Shown: positions 53,601 to 61,195 of the stretch, in pieces
Position numbering within the stretch: position 1 is the stretch's first letter
How the letters are laid out: every line of letters starts with the position of its first letter
From: Geoanaerobacter pelophilus
GTDB taxonomy: Bacteria; Desulfobacterota; Desulfuromonadia; Geobacterales; DSM-12255
Assembly: GCF_018476885.1 (NCBI RefSeq)
Contig: NZ_JAHCVJ010000006.1
Location: 248,001-312,000, forward strand
Length of the DNA stretch: 64,000 nucleotides
Direction: 5' to 3'
Program-made: the position numbers and the translations under genes
The notes under the pieces: model-generated
Seen by the model: the letters and a program-made list of their open reading frames with translations, nothing else
Told to the model about the DNA's origin: nothing
Databases searched by the model: none

Positions 53601-56242
53601 CCTCCCCAGCTCCAGAGCTTTCCGGGGAGTGTGGTAACGGTCAGGGTTACGTCTCTTGACTGGAGTGAACCTGTGGCATCTTCAACCTGCAGCGTAAACT
53701 CGGATTGACCGGCAGCCACCGGATAGCCGGATATTTCGCCGGTTGAGCTGTTCAGGGAGAGCCCTCGGGGCAGTTTGCCGGAGATAACTGACCAGGCAAG
53801 TGGGGTAAGCCCACCTGTTATCGGCACCGAAAAGCTGTAATGCTTTGCAACATGGCCCGTTGGCGCTGGCGTAGCCGGCAGTGCCATGGCTGGATGAATC
53901 GTGATAGTCAGCGAGTTCCAATTACTGGTCCCCCTGGCATCAGTAACGGTATACTGAACCGAGTAGGAGCCGGCAGTGGCAGGTGTGCCGGATATCACGC
54001 CAGAATTTGAGTTCAGAACCAGCCCTGGCGGCAGATTGCCGGTGTAGCTCCATGTGTAGGGGGGAAGCCCGCCGGTGGCTGTTAACTGAGGGTTACTGTA
54101 AGACCTCCCGATCACGCCGTCAGGCAGCGAAGCCGTTGAGATCGTGAGTATGTCATAGATGGTGATACTGAACTGCTTGACCGTTGTCTTGCCTATTGCG
54201 TCTGCGACCCTGATTGTGAAAAATGAAGTCCCGGCAGTAGTTGGCTGACCATGGACCTCCCCGGTGTCGCTAGCCAGGGCCAATCCGGCAGGCAATGAGC
54301 CGGCATCGACACCCCATGTATATGGAGCTGTTCCGCCGCTGGCTGCCAGGAAACGACTGTACCCGAGTTTGTCACCTGATGGCATGACTGCGTTGATGAT
54401 GCGCGGAGTTGTCCCGGCCGGGATAATGAACTGGCCGTTCCTGACCCCCATTTCAACGACGCCGCTGACAACGGTAACCTGGCTGACCTTTAAACCTGTG
54501 GCGTTGTAATCGATATCCCAGGCAGTGCCGTCACGTTTAAGGGCCATGCCGTTGCCGGAAATCTCCACCACGCCGCTTAGCCCGGGCACCTGCACCGGTA
54601 CAGGATTGGTCGGGTTCCATGCCCAGACCGTTCCGTCCGCTTTCAGTGCGAAAGAAGCATAGTTGTCTATTGCTACCTGGATTGCCTGGCTGATGCCGGT
54701 CACTTGAGCAGGCAGAGCCGGGTTGCAAGTATGGGGGATTCCTCCCTCTGTATTGTCTGGCCAGCTCCAGACGGTTCCGTCATTCTTTACTGCCAGCCCA
54801 TGATACATCCCCTGTTCAATCGCCCGGATGTTGCTCAGGTTTTGCAGTTGAGATATGGCCCCGAGATTCGATCTCCAGACTGTGCCGTCACTCTTGAGCG
54901 CCAGGATATCGGCAAAGGTCGCGGTCCTGATGGCGGTCATATCCTGAAACTGGGAATGGTCGATCCGGGTCGGGGAATAACCTCCGTAATATCCCCAGAC
55001 CCAGACTGAGCCGTCACCTGCCAGTGCTGCGGATTGGGCGCCAGCCGAGGCAATGGCCTTGGCCCCGGTCGGCCCTGATACCGGCCCTGGCACGTGAGGA
55101 TCGCCACTGCGTCCCAGTTCTCCCCATGTATTGCCATCCCCCCAGCTCCAGACCGTCCCGTCGGCTTTCAATCCCAGCTGTTCGGTTCCACCAGAGCAGG
55201 CAATAACGTCACTGATGCCGGCAGTCATAATGCCGCTGCTGCTCCACAGATTGCCCGACAAAGCAGGGAAGGCTATCTCGTTTACCGCCAGGTAATTGGC
55301 GGTTTGTGCACCGTCATCGCCGCCGATGGCATAGAGCACGTTATTCAGGATAGTTACGGCCGCACCGTATCGCGAGGTAAGCATCTCGCCGATGATGCGC
55401 CAGGAATCGGTCGCAGGATCATATTCCTGAACCAGCTTGCTCCAGGCTGTAGTCGTACCGGCGCTTGTTTCCCCGCCAACTATGTAGATCCGGCCGTTAT
55501 GGTAAACGGCTCCTTTCCCGGCAGCTGCAACCGGCATGGCTGCTTTTTCCATAAGGCTGTTGTTGGCAGGGTCATATTCCCAGCAGGAATTGGCAGCTAG
55601 CCCGTTTTCATCCAGGCCGCCGATGATGTAGATCATGCTTCCCACAGCCACGGCACCAGCACCACGGCGCTTGCCCGGCAAGGTGGTCTTGGAGGCGCTG
55701 GTACGACTGGAGAGATTGAACTCCTCGATGGAGTCGAAGCCTGAGGTAACACCACCGATTATGTAGAGGTTATTGTTGAACAGAGCTGCGGACGGGTTTG
55801 AGCGGGCCTTTATCAAGCTACCGAGCGATTCAGTCGTTCCAGTGGCGGTGTCATAGGAAATTACCGAGTTTGCCGCATCTGCAGAGCCTTCGCCACCGGC
55901 CAGGTATATTGTGCCTCCCTGAATTGCCGTACCGGCTGAAGCTCGCTGCGTGGCGAGGGGGGGCACGCTCTGCCAGGTATCGGCGGCGGGGTCATACACG
56001 CTGACTGCCGCTGAAACCCCGGATGCCGTCTTTCCTCCAAGGATATAGATCTTCTCACCGGTATTACCTATACCGGCCCGTGCTCCGGCATTTGACAACG
56101 GCGCCATTGTGCTCCATGTTAATTGCCGCGCCTCTGCAAAAGTGTTGATAGCGAACAGTAACAGGAAACAAACGAATCCAGACCACCATCTGACGTTACG
56201 TGTGCCCAATGCAGCGTATTTTAGAAGATTTGGCTGATTCAT
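44606..56242 (-). CDS. Giant secreted mosaic protein: kelch, RCC1, BNR-like and He_PIG Ig-like repeats
   Basis: A 3,878-residue protein with a signal peptide (hydrophobic core about 20-38, ending TFAEA). Order of parts: kelch repeats (about 41-330); RCC1 block 1 (337-615); three He_PIG Ig-like units; RCC1 block 2 (about 870-1150); three He_PIG units; BNR/sortilin-like repeats with DPVTPTTIYT and SNGGTTWNQ motifs (about 1417-2037); one He_PIG unit; a CARDB-like domain (about 2120-2230); RCC1 block 3 (2234-2507); fifteen He_PIG units (2517-3780); and a short C-terminal beta-helix-like tail with LRGGYDAAYSTNQGVTTI. He_PIG units share GGTAPYTW ... LPAGL ... ISGTPT. No LPXTG, PEP-CTERM or membrane anchor is seen. 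It is likely an extracellular or surface adhesin or scaffold; the ligand is unknown. Confidence 0.88.
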   Translation of the reverse strand: MNQPNLLKYAALGTRNVRWWSGFVCFLLLFAINTFAEARQLTWSTMAPLSNAGARAGIGNTGEKIYILGGKTASGVSAAVSVYDPAADTWQSVPPLATQRASAGTAIQGGTIYLAGGEGSADAANSVISYDTATGTTESLGSLIKARSNPSAALFNNNLYIIGGVTSGFDSIEEFNLSSRTSASKTTLPGKRRGAGAVAVGSMIYIIGGLDENGLAANSCWEYDPANNSLMEKAAMPVAAAGKGAVYHNGRIYIVGGETSAGTTTAWSKLVQEYDPATDSWRIIGEMLTSRYGAAVTILNNVLYAIGGDDGAQTANYLAVNEIAFPALSGNLWSSSGIMTAGISDVIACSGGTEQLGLKADGTVWSWGDGNTWGELGRSGDPHVPGPVSGPTGAKAIASAGAQSAALAGDGSVWVWGYYGGYSPTRIDHSQFQDMTAIRTATFADILALKSDGTVWRSNLGAISQLQNLSNIRAIEQGMYHGLAVKNDGTVWSWPDNTEGGIPHTCNPALPAQVTGISQAIQVAIDNYASFALKADGTVWAWNPTNPVPVQVPGLSGVVEISGNGMALKRDGTAWDIDYNATGLKVSQVTVVSGVVEMGVRNGQFIIPAGTTPRIINAVMPSGDKLGYSRFLAASGGTAPYTWGVDAGSLPAGLALASDTGEVHGQPTTAGTSFFTIRVADAIGKTTVKQFSITIYDILTISTASLPDGVIGRSYSNPQLTATGGLPPYTWSYTGNLPPGLVLNSNSGVISGTPATAGSYSVQYTVTDARGTSNWNSLTITIHPAMALPATPAPTGHVAKHYSFSVPITGGLTPLAWSVISGKLPRGLSLNSSTGEISGYPVAAGQSEFTLQVEDATGSLQSRDVTLTVTTLPGKLWSWGGGYRDILGRSGDLTVPGEISNLEGVTEVAIGGYNSAALLMDGTVWTWGDNMWGNMGRNSFTVSYSVPGKVEGITGTAIAVGTYQTVILQPGKTLWYFGGWASWEGQQVIGADNVTAVVAGGDAILFMKGDGRVWQMRGYSQPVQVTNAPTNGIAIARDKTFDQFLVLTDEGKVWRTINTTATEIAGLTDVITVADGLALKNDRTVWDISGTTPVPVTIPAEPVVVALAKGFAVTADGNVWDISGTTPIPVSGIGQVTTVGRDYYYANMAIVPHTATTLVTDAFPFGTTGVSYSKPVAVCGGTKPYSCELTAGALPPGLSLGASTCSVTGTPSTPGPYGFTLRAVDNMSIADSKEFTLNIYDPLTITTESLPNGGVGTAYSATLTSSGGTAYSSLDYWSGMPPGLTYNSNTRVISGTPTASGTYYVTFRLTDQNGTMVSKTFPIFVLGIATQTLTNGQVSVPYSQNLSVNSGGTLPFTWTVTAGSLPPGLLLDRLTGMLVGMPTTAGTYCFTVQAAENGTAVTSKAFSIAIATAAPATGYRWTGIGPDGGSITEPVFDPATPGRLHVATYGGGVFSSSDSAASWSPGNHNLANLFVRSLTIDPSSPATLYAGTNAGVFKSLDGGQVWGQVSNGLNSYDQVQLVVIDPVTPSTLYAATSGYLYKTIDGGGTWSSLPQYYTSHLVIDPVTPTKLYAGTNGNGIYRSSNGGTTWNQINSGLPFGYDFYEIYISSLAIDPVTPTTIYTVTSGTVYKTVNGGDSWSAANTGLGTANVYRVAVDPQTPATLYATTTAGLYRSTNSGDNWSLVNAGMTGSLIKVDPHAAATLYSVTTGGLRKTIDSGVTWQPANNGLTASSVSSLAINSINGTVLAAVGAELLQNSGSSWSQAATGTLTGNIYDLALNPASATVYATNSGVNKSTGGSAWTAINTGLGGTYGINANKLAINPQNPDIIYVGTNSGVYRTSDGGNNWQPDTANFPTGYEYISIPALALAAANPSTVYAAWQGSYDFGDSDAGVYKRGIFGTWSRLVPSLTNFYVTSLATDPDGTTVYAGRSGYGVYRLDGGTWALSNSGLTNLNISALAVDPHVPTTVYAATSGGGVFKSTNSGTSWAPFNEGLGSLTIQSLAIDPVSSMLYAGTNGRGVFQIATTLVIANPSLQPAVRNAPYSQQIKAAGGRPPYALSLSGSLPAGISFNTTTGILSGTPTATGDSTFTIQVTDADNLTASKSYTLTVLAIATADLVVTAISGPVSADPGAEISVQDSVTGGSIGYATPAFSVSLYLDMHDSCDSPYRVLGSRSISGLSPENSSSAATTVRVPANIVPGTYYLCSGIGLGQQIFDPNEANNRKTGNQITINALVTPASVWTWGNYPGRSGDATLPGLVTELNSIISADAGDYHNVALKSDGTVWTWGSNMFSALGHYGFDGLPAQVDGLTGVKAVAANVAQTLLLKTDGTLWGIGPYSSSPTPLSSPNGVKSIVANGVYSLALKTDGTVWRGTYSDSYFPQVNGLTDVVAITVNTSSERFLAIKEDGTLWVVDATTATKINGLEGVVLAGGGYAVKADGTLWTTGATPEQVSGISSGIVALTKGMALKDDGTLWLLNGTTANQSPEISGISAISVNDTAIALIPAAVQPQILNTALPNSLTGSTYTKTLQASGGTVPYSWSLPADPLPGGLTLNAATGEISGAPTVPGIFTFEIKVTDSANATSTKSFTIAVFDIAPATFANGTTGVPYSQTLTATGGTAPYTWSLVSGTLPAGLTLDPSSGLVSGTPTGVTGAYLSFRVVDANGFTLYKTYSFAINGIQPSALASGITGVNYNQAPWASGMSGTLTWSINSGTLPPGLAINSPDGQIYGTPTTEGSYNFTIQATDSLGVTALKHYSVTIFSISPYPLPLPPAIAGTPYSQTLSASGGTAPYTWSVTPTYSATPGLTLSSTGTVSVASPATGGYNLPLTLTDAASKSVSIMTNVSVIEIPAKVIGGAVGTAYYQYLAGNGTNGITWSITSGSLPPGVVLEPATGSVSGTPTSPGIYTITVQLTHNATATIIGTKTSAIPIFELTPQTMPGGAKGVVYNNSLAASGGTAPYTWSVTSGTIPYGLSLNASTGTISGTPSNGANFAPTVKVVDAAGYAVTKYFPISIIELTTVTSDFPIAGKNAAYSKTATVNGGFAPYSWGITSGALPAGVALNPTTGEISGTPTAAGTFNFSLKVTDATANSNSKVLTISVLGFTNPSLAKGVAGTPYSASLTGAGGYPSYRCTITAGTLPAGLSLNETSCLISGTPTIPGTEAVTFRITDSASNTASGTYAISILGFTAALLPDAEIGYVYDQTLTVSGGPAPYTWIKDAGTLPQGLTLNMSTGQISGIPAGLGTSSFTVRVIDANSTQASRAFTITTKGISPLGLAGGAVGSPYNQTVTAGGIALPYTWQITSGALPDGLYLDSATGVISGTPSTPGTFSFTLKASDSASLFVSRAMSIIINPTLTVTTTSLPPFIGRGGYFQLAATGGQTPYSWSLISGTLPSGLMMNGATGVVTGSSDTAGSFELTFKVTDVNGATATKAFTLTLYNPLYIGGTFSTVGSIGNAYSMALSPWGGNPPYNCTVTSGNLPAGVTLDSANCTVSGTPTQAGSSSFSVKVTDANAATNSKNYTIAITELPLAITSTSMPAAASGRPYSFTPVAVGGKTPYTWALNYGSLPAGLTLDSSTGTVSGTPTVTGSHLIYFRVTDAYSSVVVKVLTLTISAPPTITTTTVPSGSTGSSYSSTIAATSGSTPYSWSIASGSLPPGLSLNAATGAITGIPSALGTFCFTVRVTDANGISSDAPFCITIDPQLTLTVPAQTVCTIGSPCSISLPFTGGTAPYSCSVIAGTLPAGLTLATTTNSCLISGTPTVNGIFGVNVRVMDSNSRTTQKGITITVNEAILTIPGVTGSYATLQSAFGAVPDGGSINLRDLLFSEALIFDRPVAITLRGGYDAAYSTNQGVTTISGELVIAQGTVTVENITIK

Positions 56243-56535
56243 GTTCCCCCCTGGATCGGAAATTAAATAGGTAACAATTTAAATTTGCAGTGTTTTGTGC
56301 GAATGGATTTTGTGTGGGGTGTGTTTGTAAGATTAAGAATATTAATTGTAAACACTAATGTGTGATATCCAATTAATAAATTATTTCTAAAATGTCAAGG
56401 ACGGATATCAATTTCTCTACTCTCAGCGCAAGAAAAGTCTCTATGGACATGCCGGATTAGAGTGTTACATTTGTAAAGATAATTAGAGATATGTAATTAG
56501 CTGTCCGGGAATCGGCAGTCGAATAGAGGTTATCT
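56243..56535. other. AT-rich divergent intergenic region
   Basis: A 293-bp spacer, far richer in A+T than its surroundings, between the giant surface protein gene (minus) and the haem-motif kinase gene (plus). It must carry both promoters. An imperfect dyad, GTGTTTGTAA with TTGTAAACAC, lies at about 56318-56355 and could be an operator. I see no convincing consensus promoter and no coding frame. Confidence 0.4.
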
Positions 56536-58815
56536 ATGCAATGCACTGAAAAACTGGGCAAAACCGGCGGTTTTTGCCTTATGTTGTGCCTGATCTGGAC
56601 CGCAGTCATTGTGGCAATAACCGGCGTGACCCTTGTGGCCCATCATCGGAGCGTCATTCTTGAAGCAGAAAATGAGGCGCGCGATTATTTTCGGTTGAAC
56701 TACTATTATCGCGCCTGGGGTGCCAGGCTAGGTGGGGTCTACGCTGCTGCCGACAAGATTGAACCAAACCCTTACCTCACCATCCCCAACCGTGACGTGA
56801 CAACCACTGACGGCAAGCAGCTCACCCTGGTAAACCCGGCATACATGACCAGGATGGTTTTTAGCGATATCAGAAAATCATCGGCCGACCCGGTGGTCAG
56901 CAAGCTTACCAGTCTGAAGCCGACCAACCCGGAAAATACGCCGGACAGTTGGGAGCGCGAGGCGCTTACGGCATTTGAAGGCAAGGTGATAAAAGAAAAA
57001 TCACAAGTTAAGGAGATTGACGGCAAGCCTTATCTGCGGCTCATCTCAAGATTCGTCACCGAACAGCCCTGCCTGAAATGCCATGCCCAGCATGGCTACA
57101 AGCTGGACGATATCAGGGGGGGCATCAGCATCGCCATTCCGCTCAAAGAGTATCTTGAGGGAGAAAAAAGGGTCCGGGCGTACATTTCATCCGGTTACCT
57201 GTTTTTGTGGGTGCTCGGCTGCGGCGGGATTGTCTTTGCTACCCGCAGGCGGGCTGTTTACGAGAAGCAGCTGGTGCACAGTGAAGAAAAATTCCGCACC
57301 ATGTGCGATTGGACCCAGGATTGGGAGTACTGGACGGACCCTTCCGGGACCATGATGTATGTATCTCCTTCCTGCGAGCAGATTACCGGCTACACCCCCG
57401 ATGAGTTCATTCGGGACAGGGAGCTGGTGACCAGGCTGGTCCATCCTGATGACCGGGATTACTATGAAAAACACCACATGACGGCACTCTCAGAGATTCA
57501 TGGATCGGAAGAGCTTCAATTCCGCATCATCAAGCGTGACGGCAGTATCCGCTGGGTTCAACATCTATGCCGGCCGGTTGACCTGGGTAACAACAACAAG
57601 GGGAGGAGGGTCTCCAACCGGGATATTTCGGAGCAGAAACGCCAGGCAGAGGAACGTCGTCAACTGGAATTGCAGATGATGCACACCCAGAAGCTGGAGA
57701 GCCTTGGGGTAATGGCCGGAGGGATAGCCCATGATTTCAATAATATCCTGACCTCGATCGTGGGCAATGCTGATATTGCCATGATGCGCACCTCTCCGGA
57801 GTCGGTCATCATCGAGAATTTAAAGAAGATCGAAGAAGGGGCCATGCGGGCCACCGATCTTGCCAAGCAGCTGCTGGCCTATTCAGGCAAGGGGAAGTTC
57901 GTTGTCGAACCGCTTGATCTCAACCGGCTGATCGAGGACATGGTGCACCTGCTGCAGGTATCGATCTCGAAAAAGGCACTGCTGCGGTTTCACTTCAGCG
58001 ACAACCTGCCGAGCGTCGAGGGGGATGCCACCCAGCTGCGCCAGGTTATCATGAATGTCGTCATCAATGCCTCTGACGCCATTGGCAATAAGAGCGGCGT
58101 CATCGCCATCAGTACCGGCTGCATCGAGTGTGACCGGACCTATCTGAAAGGGGTATGGATGGAGGAGAATATCCCCGAAGGACTGTATGTCTACCTGGAG
58201 ATTGCCGATTCCGGCTGCGGCATGGATAAGGAAACGGTGGCAAAGATATTCGACCCGTTCTTCACCACCAAGTTCACCGGTCGCGGCTTGGGGATGGCGG
58301 CGGTACTCGGCATTATCAGAGGGCACCGCGGGGCGATCAAGGTTTACAGCGAACCGGGCAAAGGGACGACATTCAAGGTGCTGTTGCCTGCCGGTGAGCG
58401 TCCGGCAAAGATCTTCAATGTTGATGCAGTTGATCCCGAGTGGCGTGGGGAAGGTACGGTGCTGCTGGTGGACGATGAAGATACGGTCTGCGCCATTGGC
58501 AGTGAAATGCTGAAAATGCTCGGGTTTGAGGCTGTTACCGCGGCTGATGGCTGTGAGGCGCTGGAAAAATACAAAGAGGCCAAGGGGGTCAGGTGTATCA
58601 TTCTCGATCTGACCATGCCGCACATGGATGGCGAACAGACGTTCCGCGAGTTGCGCAAGCTTGACCCCGAAGTCAAAGTCATCATGAGCAGCGGCTACAA
58701 CGAACACGAAATCAACCAGAAGTTTGCCGGCAAGGGGTTGGCCGGTTTCATTCAAAAGCCGTACAAGCTGTCAACGCTGAAGGAGGTTATCATGAAGGCG
58801 TTGGCTGAAAAATAG
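56536..58815 (+). CDS. Hybrid histidine kinase with periplasmic c-haem-motif sensor domain
   Basis: A 759-residue protein. Helix one (14-35) and helix two (about 217-235) bracket a periplasmic domain of the DUF3365/Tll0287 type that contains CLKCH (179-183), a covalent haem c attachment motif. A PAS domain follows (about 250-380; WEYWTDPSGTMMYVSPSCEQITGY), then HisKA with GGIAHDFNNILTSIVGN (phospho-acceptor about His399), HATPase (DSGCGMDKETVAKIFDPFF) and a C-terminal receiver (VLLVDDEDTVC, IILDLTMPHMDG). Haem-bearing periplasmic sensors in Geobacter respond to redox state or gas ligands, so this is probably a redox or NO/CO/O2 sensor. The haem itself is inferred from the motif. Confidence 0.92.
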   Translation: MQCTEKLGKTGGFCLMLCLIWTAVIVAITGVTLVAHHRSVILEAENEARDYFRLNYYYRAWGARLGGVYAAADKIEPNPYLTIPNRDVTTTDGKQLTLVNPAYMTRMVFSDIRKSSADPVVSKLTSLKPTNPENTPDSWEREALTAFEGKVIKEKSQVKEIDGKPYLRLISRFVTEQPCLKCHAQHGYKLDDIRGGISIAIPLKEYLEGEKRVRAYISSGYLFLWVLGCGGIVFATRRRAVYEKQLVHSEEKFRTMCDWTQDWEYWTDPSGTMMYVSPSCEQITGYTPDEFIRDRELVTRLVHPDDRDYYEKHHMTALSEIHGSEELQFRIIKRDGSIRWVQHLCRPVDLGNNNKGRRVSNRDISEQKRQAEERRQLELQMMHTQKLESLGVMAGGIAHDFNNILTSIVGNADIAMMRTSPESVIIENLKKIEEGAMRATDLAKQLLAYSGKGKFVVEPLDLNRLIEDMVHLLQVSISKKALLRFHFSDNLPSVEGDATQLRQVIMNVVINASDAIGNKSGVIAISTGCIECDRTYLKGVWMEENIPEGLYVYLEIADSGCGMDKETVAKIFDPFFTTKFTGRGLGMAAVLGIIRGHRGAIKVYSEPGKGTTFKVLLPAGERPAKIFNVDAVDPEWRGEGTVLLVDDEDTVCAIGSEMLKMLGFEAVTAADGCEALEKYKEAKGVRCIILDLTMPHMDGEQTFRELRKLDPEVKVIMSSGYNEHEINQKFAGKGLAGFIQKPYKLSTLKEVIMKALAEK

Positions 58816-58865
58816 CCGGAATGTACGGGAGACTCCGAACCTATGGGCATCCAGGGAGAGTCCAG

Positions 58866-60371
58866 TTGAGCACCACCAGTAGCCGCACAGCGCCTGAAGA
58901 GCAGCTGCAGAAGAATGACCGGCTGCTCTACCATATCCTGCAAACAACTCTGGAAGGCTTCTGGATTGTCGATCTCCAGGGGCGTTTCATCGATGTGAAC
59001 GATGCGTATTGCAATATGATCGGCTACCGCCGCGATGAATTGCTGGGCATGGCCATATCCGATGTCGAGGCACTGGAAAATCCCTGCGACGTAGTGCAGC
59101 GCATTCAGGACATCGTTGCCAAAGGCAACCACCGCTTTGAAAGCAAGCACCGCTGCAAGGACGGGCGGACTATTGATCTCGATATCAGTGCCAATTACCT
59201 GCCGAGCGAAGCCGGAATTTTCACGTTTCTGCGCGATATCTCGGAACGGAAACAGTCGGAGAATGCTCTCCGGTCGGCATCCGTCTATACCCGCACCCTT
59301 ATAGAGGCCAGCCTGGACCCGCTGGTCACCATCAGTGCCGACGGCAAAATCACCGATGTGAACGAGGCTTCGGTGAGGGTGACCGGCATAGCCAGAGACC
59401 AGCTGATCGGCACCGACTTCTCTTCCTACTTCACAGATCCCGATAAAGCCCGAGAAGGATACCTCAAGGTATTCTCCGACGGTTTTGTGCATGACTACCC
59501 GCTAGCCCTCAGGCATGTCTCCGGTTTGATTACGGAGGTTCTGTACAATGCCAGTGTTTACAAGGATGAATTCGGTGCAGTGCAGGGTGTTTTCGCCGCT
59601 GCCAGGGATGTTACCGAGCGGAACAGGGCGTTACAAGCTCTGAAACAGGCCCACGACGAACTGGAGGCACGAGTGGCCGAGAGGACCGCGGCACTTTTAG
59701 ATGCCAATGAACAGATGAAAAAGGTGTCTTTCGAACTGGTCTGGGCTGAAGAAAAGGAGCGGGAACGTATTGCCGGGGAACTGCACGACCAGGTGGGGCA
59801 GTCTCTCCTTCTGGCAAAAATGAAACTCGATGCGCTGCTTGCAAACATCAACTCTGATGCACTCTTTATGCAAGCAGAGGAGGCAGCATCCCTTCTTGCC
59901 AACTCAATACAGGATATCCGGTCGCTTACCTTCCGGATGCGGCCGCCAATTCTGGACACCTCCGGCATTGAGACCGCTTTGGAGTGGCTCTGCTCGTCAA
60001 TCAAAAGTGATTACGCCCTGCAGATTGATTTTGCCGATGACGGTCACCCCAAACCTTTGCCTGCCGAGGTCCGTTATTCGCTGTACCATGCCGTTCGGGA
60101 GCTGTTGCTGAATGTTGCCAAGCATGCGGGGATAGATAAAGCGCAACTCTCCCTGAAAGCGAATAATCACACCCTTGAAGTCAACGTTATTGACCACGGC
60201 ATCGGTTTTAGCCATCCCGATGCTCATTTAAAGCATATCAAAAATGGCGGTTACGGTCTGTACAACGTCCAGCAGCGGATTGAACAGATCGGCGGCCGGG
60301 TGGTGATCGAATCGGCGGCCGGCAGCGGCACCTCGGTGACATTGACCGTGCCGCTGGAGGGAAGCAGATAA
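58866..60371 (+). CDS. PAS-domain sensor histidine kinase (NarX-like), soluble
   Basis: A 501-residue kinase when started at TTG 58866, which follows AGGGAGAG at good spacing. An ATG at 58821 would add 15 residues but has no spaced ribosome site. There are no membrane helices. Two PAS domains (about 20-140 and 145-265; the second with LIEASLDPLVTISADGKI and FAAARDVTER) lead to a coiled coil, a HisKA_3 domain with the phospho-acceptor in AGELHDQVGQSLLLAK, and a HATPase domain (DHGIGFSHPDAHL, GYGLYNVQQRIEQIGG). It lies 16 bp before a NarL-type regulator, its probable partner. The second PAS is closely similar to one in the kinase at 61837-64000. Confidence 0.92.
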   Translation: MSTTSSRTAPEEQLQKNDRLLYHILQTTLEGFWIVDLQGRFIDVNDAYCNMIGYRRDELLGMAISDVEALENPCDVVQRIQDIVAKGNHRFESKHRCKDGRTIDLDISANYLPSEAGIFTFLRDISERKQSENALRSASVYTRTLIEASLDPLVTISADGKITDVNEASVRVTGIARDQLIGTDFSSYFTDPDKAREGYLKVFSDGFVHDYPLALRHVSGLITEVLYNASVYKDEFGAVQGVFAAARDVTERNRALQALKQAHDELEARVAERTAALLDANEQMKKVSFELVWAEEKERERIAGELHDQVGQSLLLAKMKLDALLANINSDALFMQAEEAASLLANSIQDIRSLTFRMRPPILDTSGIETALEWLCSSIKSDYALQIDFADDGHPKPLPAEVRYSLYHAVRELLLNVAKHAGIDKAQLSLKANNHTLEVNVIDHGIGFSHPDAHLKHIKNGGYGLYNVQQRIEQIGGRVVIESAAGSGTSVTLTVPLEGSR

Positions 60372-60387
60372 GCTGCCAGGAGGATGC

Positions 60388-61041
60388 ATGCCAACAACAA
60401 TCCTGCTTGTCGATGACCATCCCATTTTTCGCGAAGGGTTGCGGGCGCTGATTGAAAAAGTCGATGCAACGGCGGTGGTTGGAGAGGCTGGTGATGGCGC
60501 CGAGGCGGTGCGTCTTGCCGGGCAGCTGAAGCCTGATATGGTGATCATGGATCTGACCATGCCGGTCATGAACGGCATTGATGCCACCCGCGAGATCAAG
60601 AAGCAGCTCCCTGCTACCAAAATCCTGGCCCTTTCCATGGAAAGCGACCGTTTCTTCGTGGTCGAAGTGCTGAAAGCCGGGGCAACCGGGTATCTACTCA
60701 AGGATACCGCCTTTGCCGAGCTTAGCGATGCCATAACGACCGTTGCTGCCGGCGAGACCTACCTGCCGCGTAAGGTTTCAACCCTGCTGGTCCAAGAGTT
60801 CCTGCAATGTATCCCCGAAGAGATGAGTGCTCTCTTTCAGAACCTTTCCCCCCGGGAACGTGAGATCCTCCAACTGATTGCCGCCGGCAAAAGCATGAAG
60901 GAGATCGCCTATGATCTCGGCATTAGCAATAAGACCGTGGAAAACCAGCGCCAGATGATCATGAAGAAACTCAATCTCTTCTCTGTGGCCGAACTGACCA
61001 AATACGCGGTACGGCACGGATTGTCCCCTCTCAAAAAGTAG
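60388..61041 (+). CDS. NarL/FixJ-family response regulator
   Basis: A 217-residue regulator with a receiver (LLVDDHPIFREGLRALIEK; phospho-acceptor in VIMDLTMPVMNG) and a LuxR-type helix-turn-helix (LSPREREILQLIAAGKSMKEIA, then KTVENQRQMIMKKL). An AGGAGG site precedes the ATG. It lies 16 bp after the NarX-like kinase and forms a standard two-component pair with it. It is homologous in layout to the pair at 12063-14378. Confidence 0.94.
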   Translation: MPTTILLVDDHPIFREGLRALIEKVDATAVVGEAGDGAEAVRLAGQLKPDMVIMDLTMPVMNGIDATREIKKQLPATKILALSMESDRFFVVEVLKAGATGYLLKDTAFAELSDAITTVAAGETYLPRKVSTLLVQEFLQCIPEEMSALFQNLSPREREILQLIAAGKSMKEIAYDLGISNKTVENQRQMIMKKLNLFSVAELTKYAVRHGLSPLKK

Positions 61042-61195
61042 TTCCCGCACGGCAGCACCACTCCTCAATCAGCAGCAAAGGTTTTTCGCAACAGTAACTG
61101 CGAAATGCCCCATGGACTTCATTTATTGGTAGGCAATAATAAACTGAGCGATTCTCACTGCTGGAGATGGGTGAGCAACGGAAAGGAGTCCATGC

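Noticed and set aside
44838-54000. Repetitive DNA that might suggest a CRISPR array or minisatellite
   Set aside because: The periodicity (about 250 bp) comes from diverged protein repeats (He_PIG, RCC1, BNR-like) inside one open frame. There are no identical short repeats with spacers.
61042-61195. Possible cyclic-di-GMP (GEMM-type) riboswitch before the small cysteine-rich gene
   Set aside because: The leader has some GC-rich pairing, but the conserved GEMM core sequences were not found.
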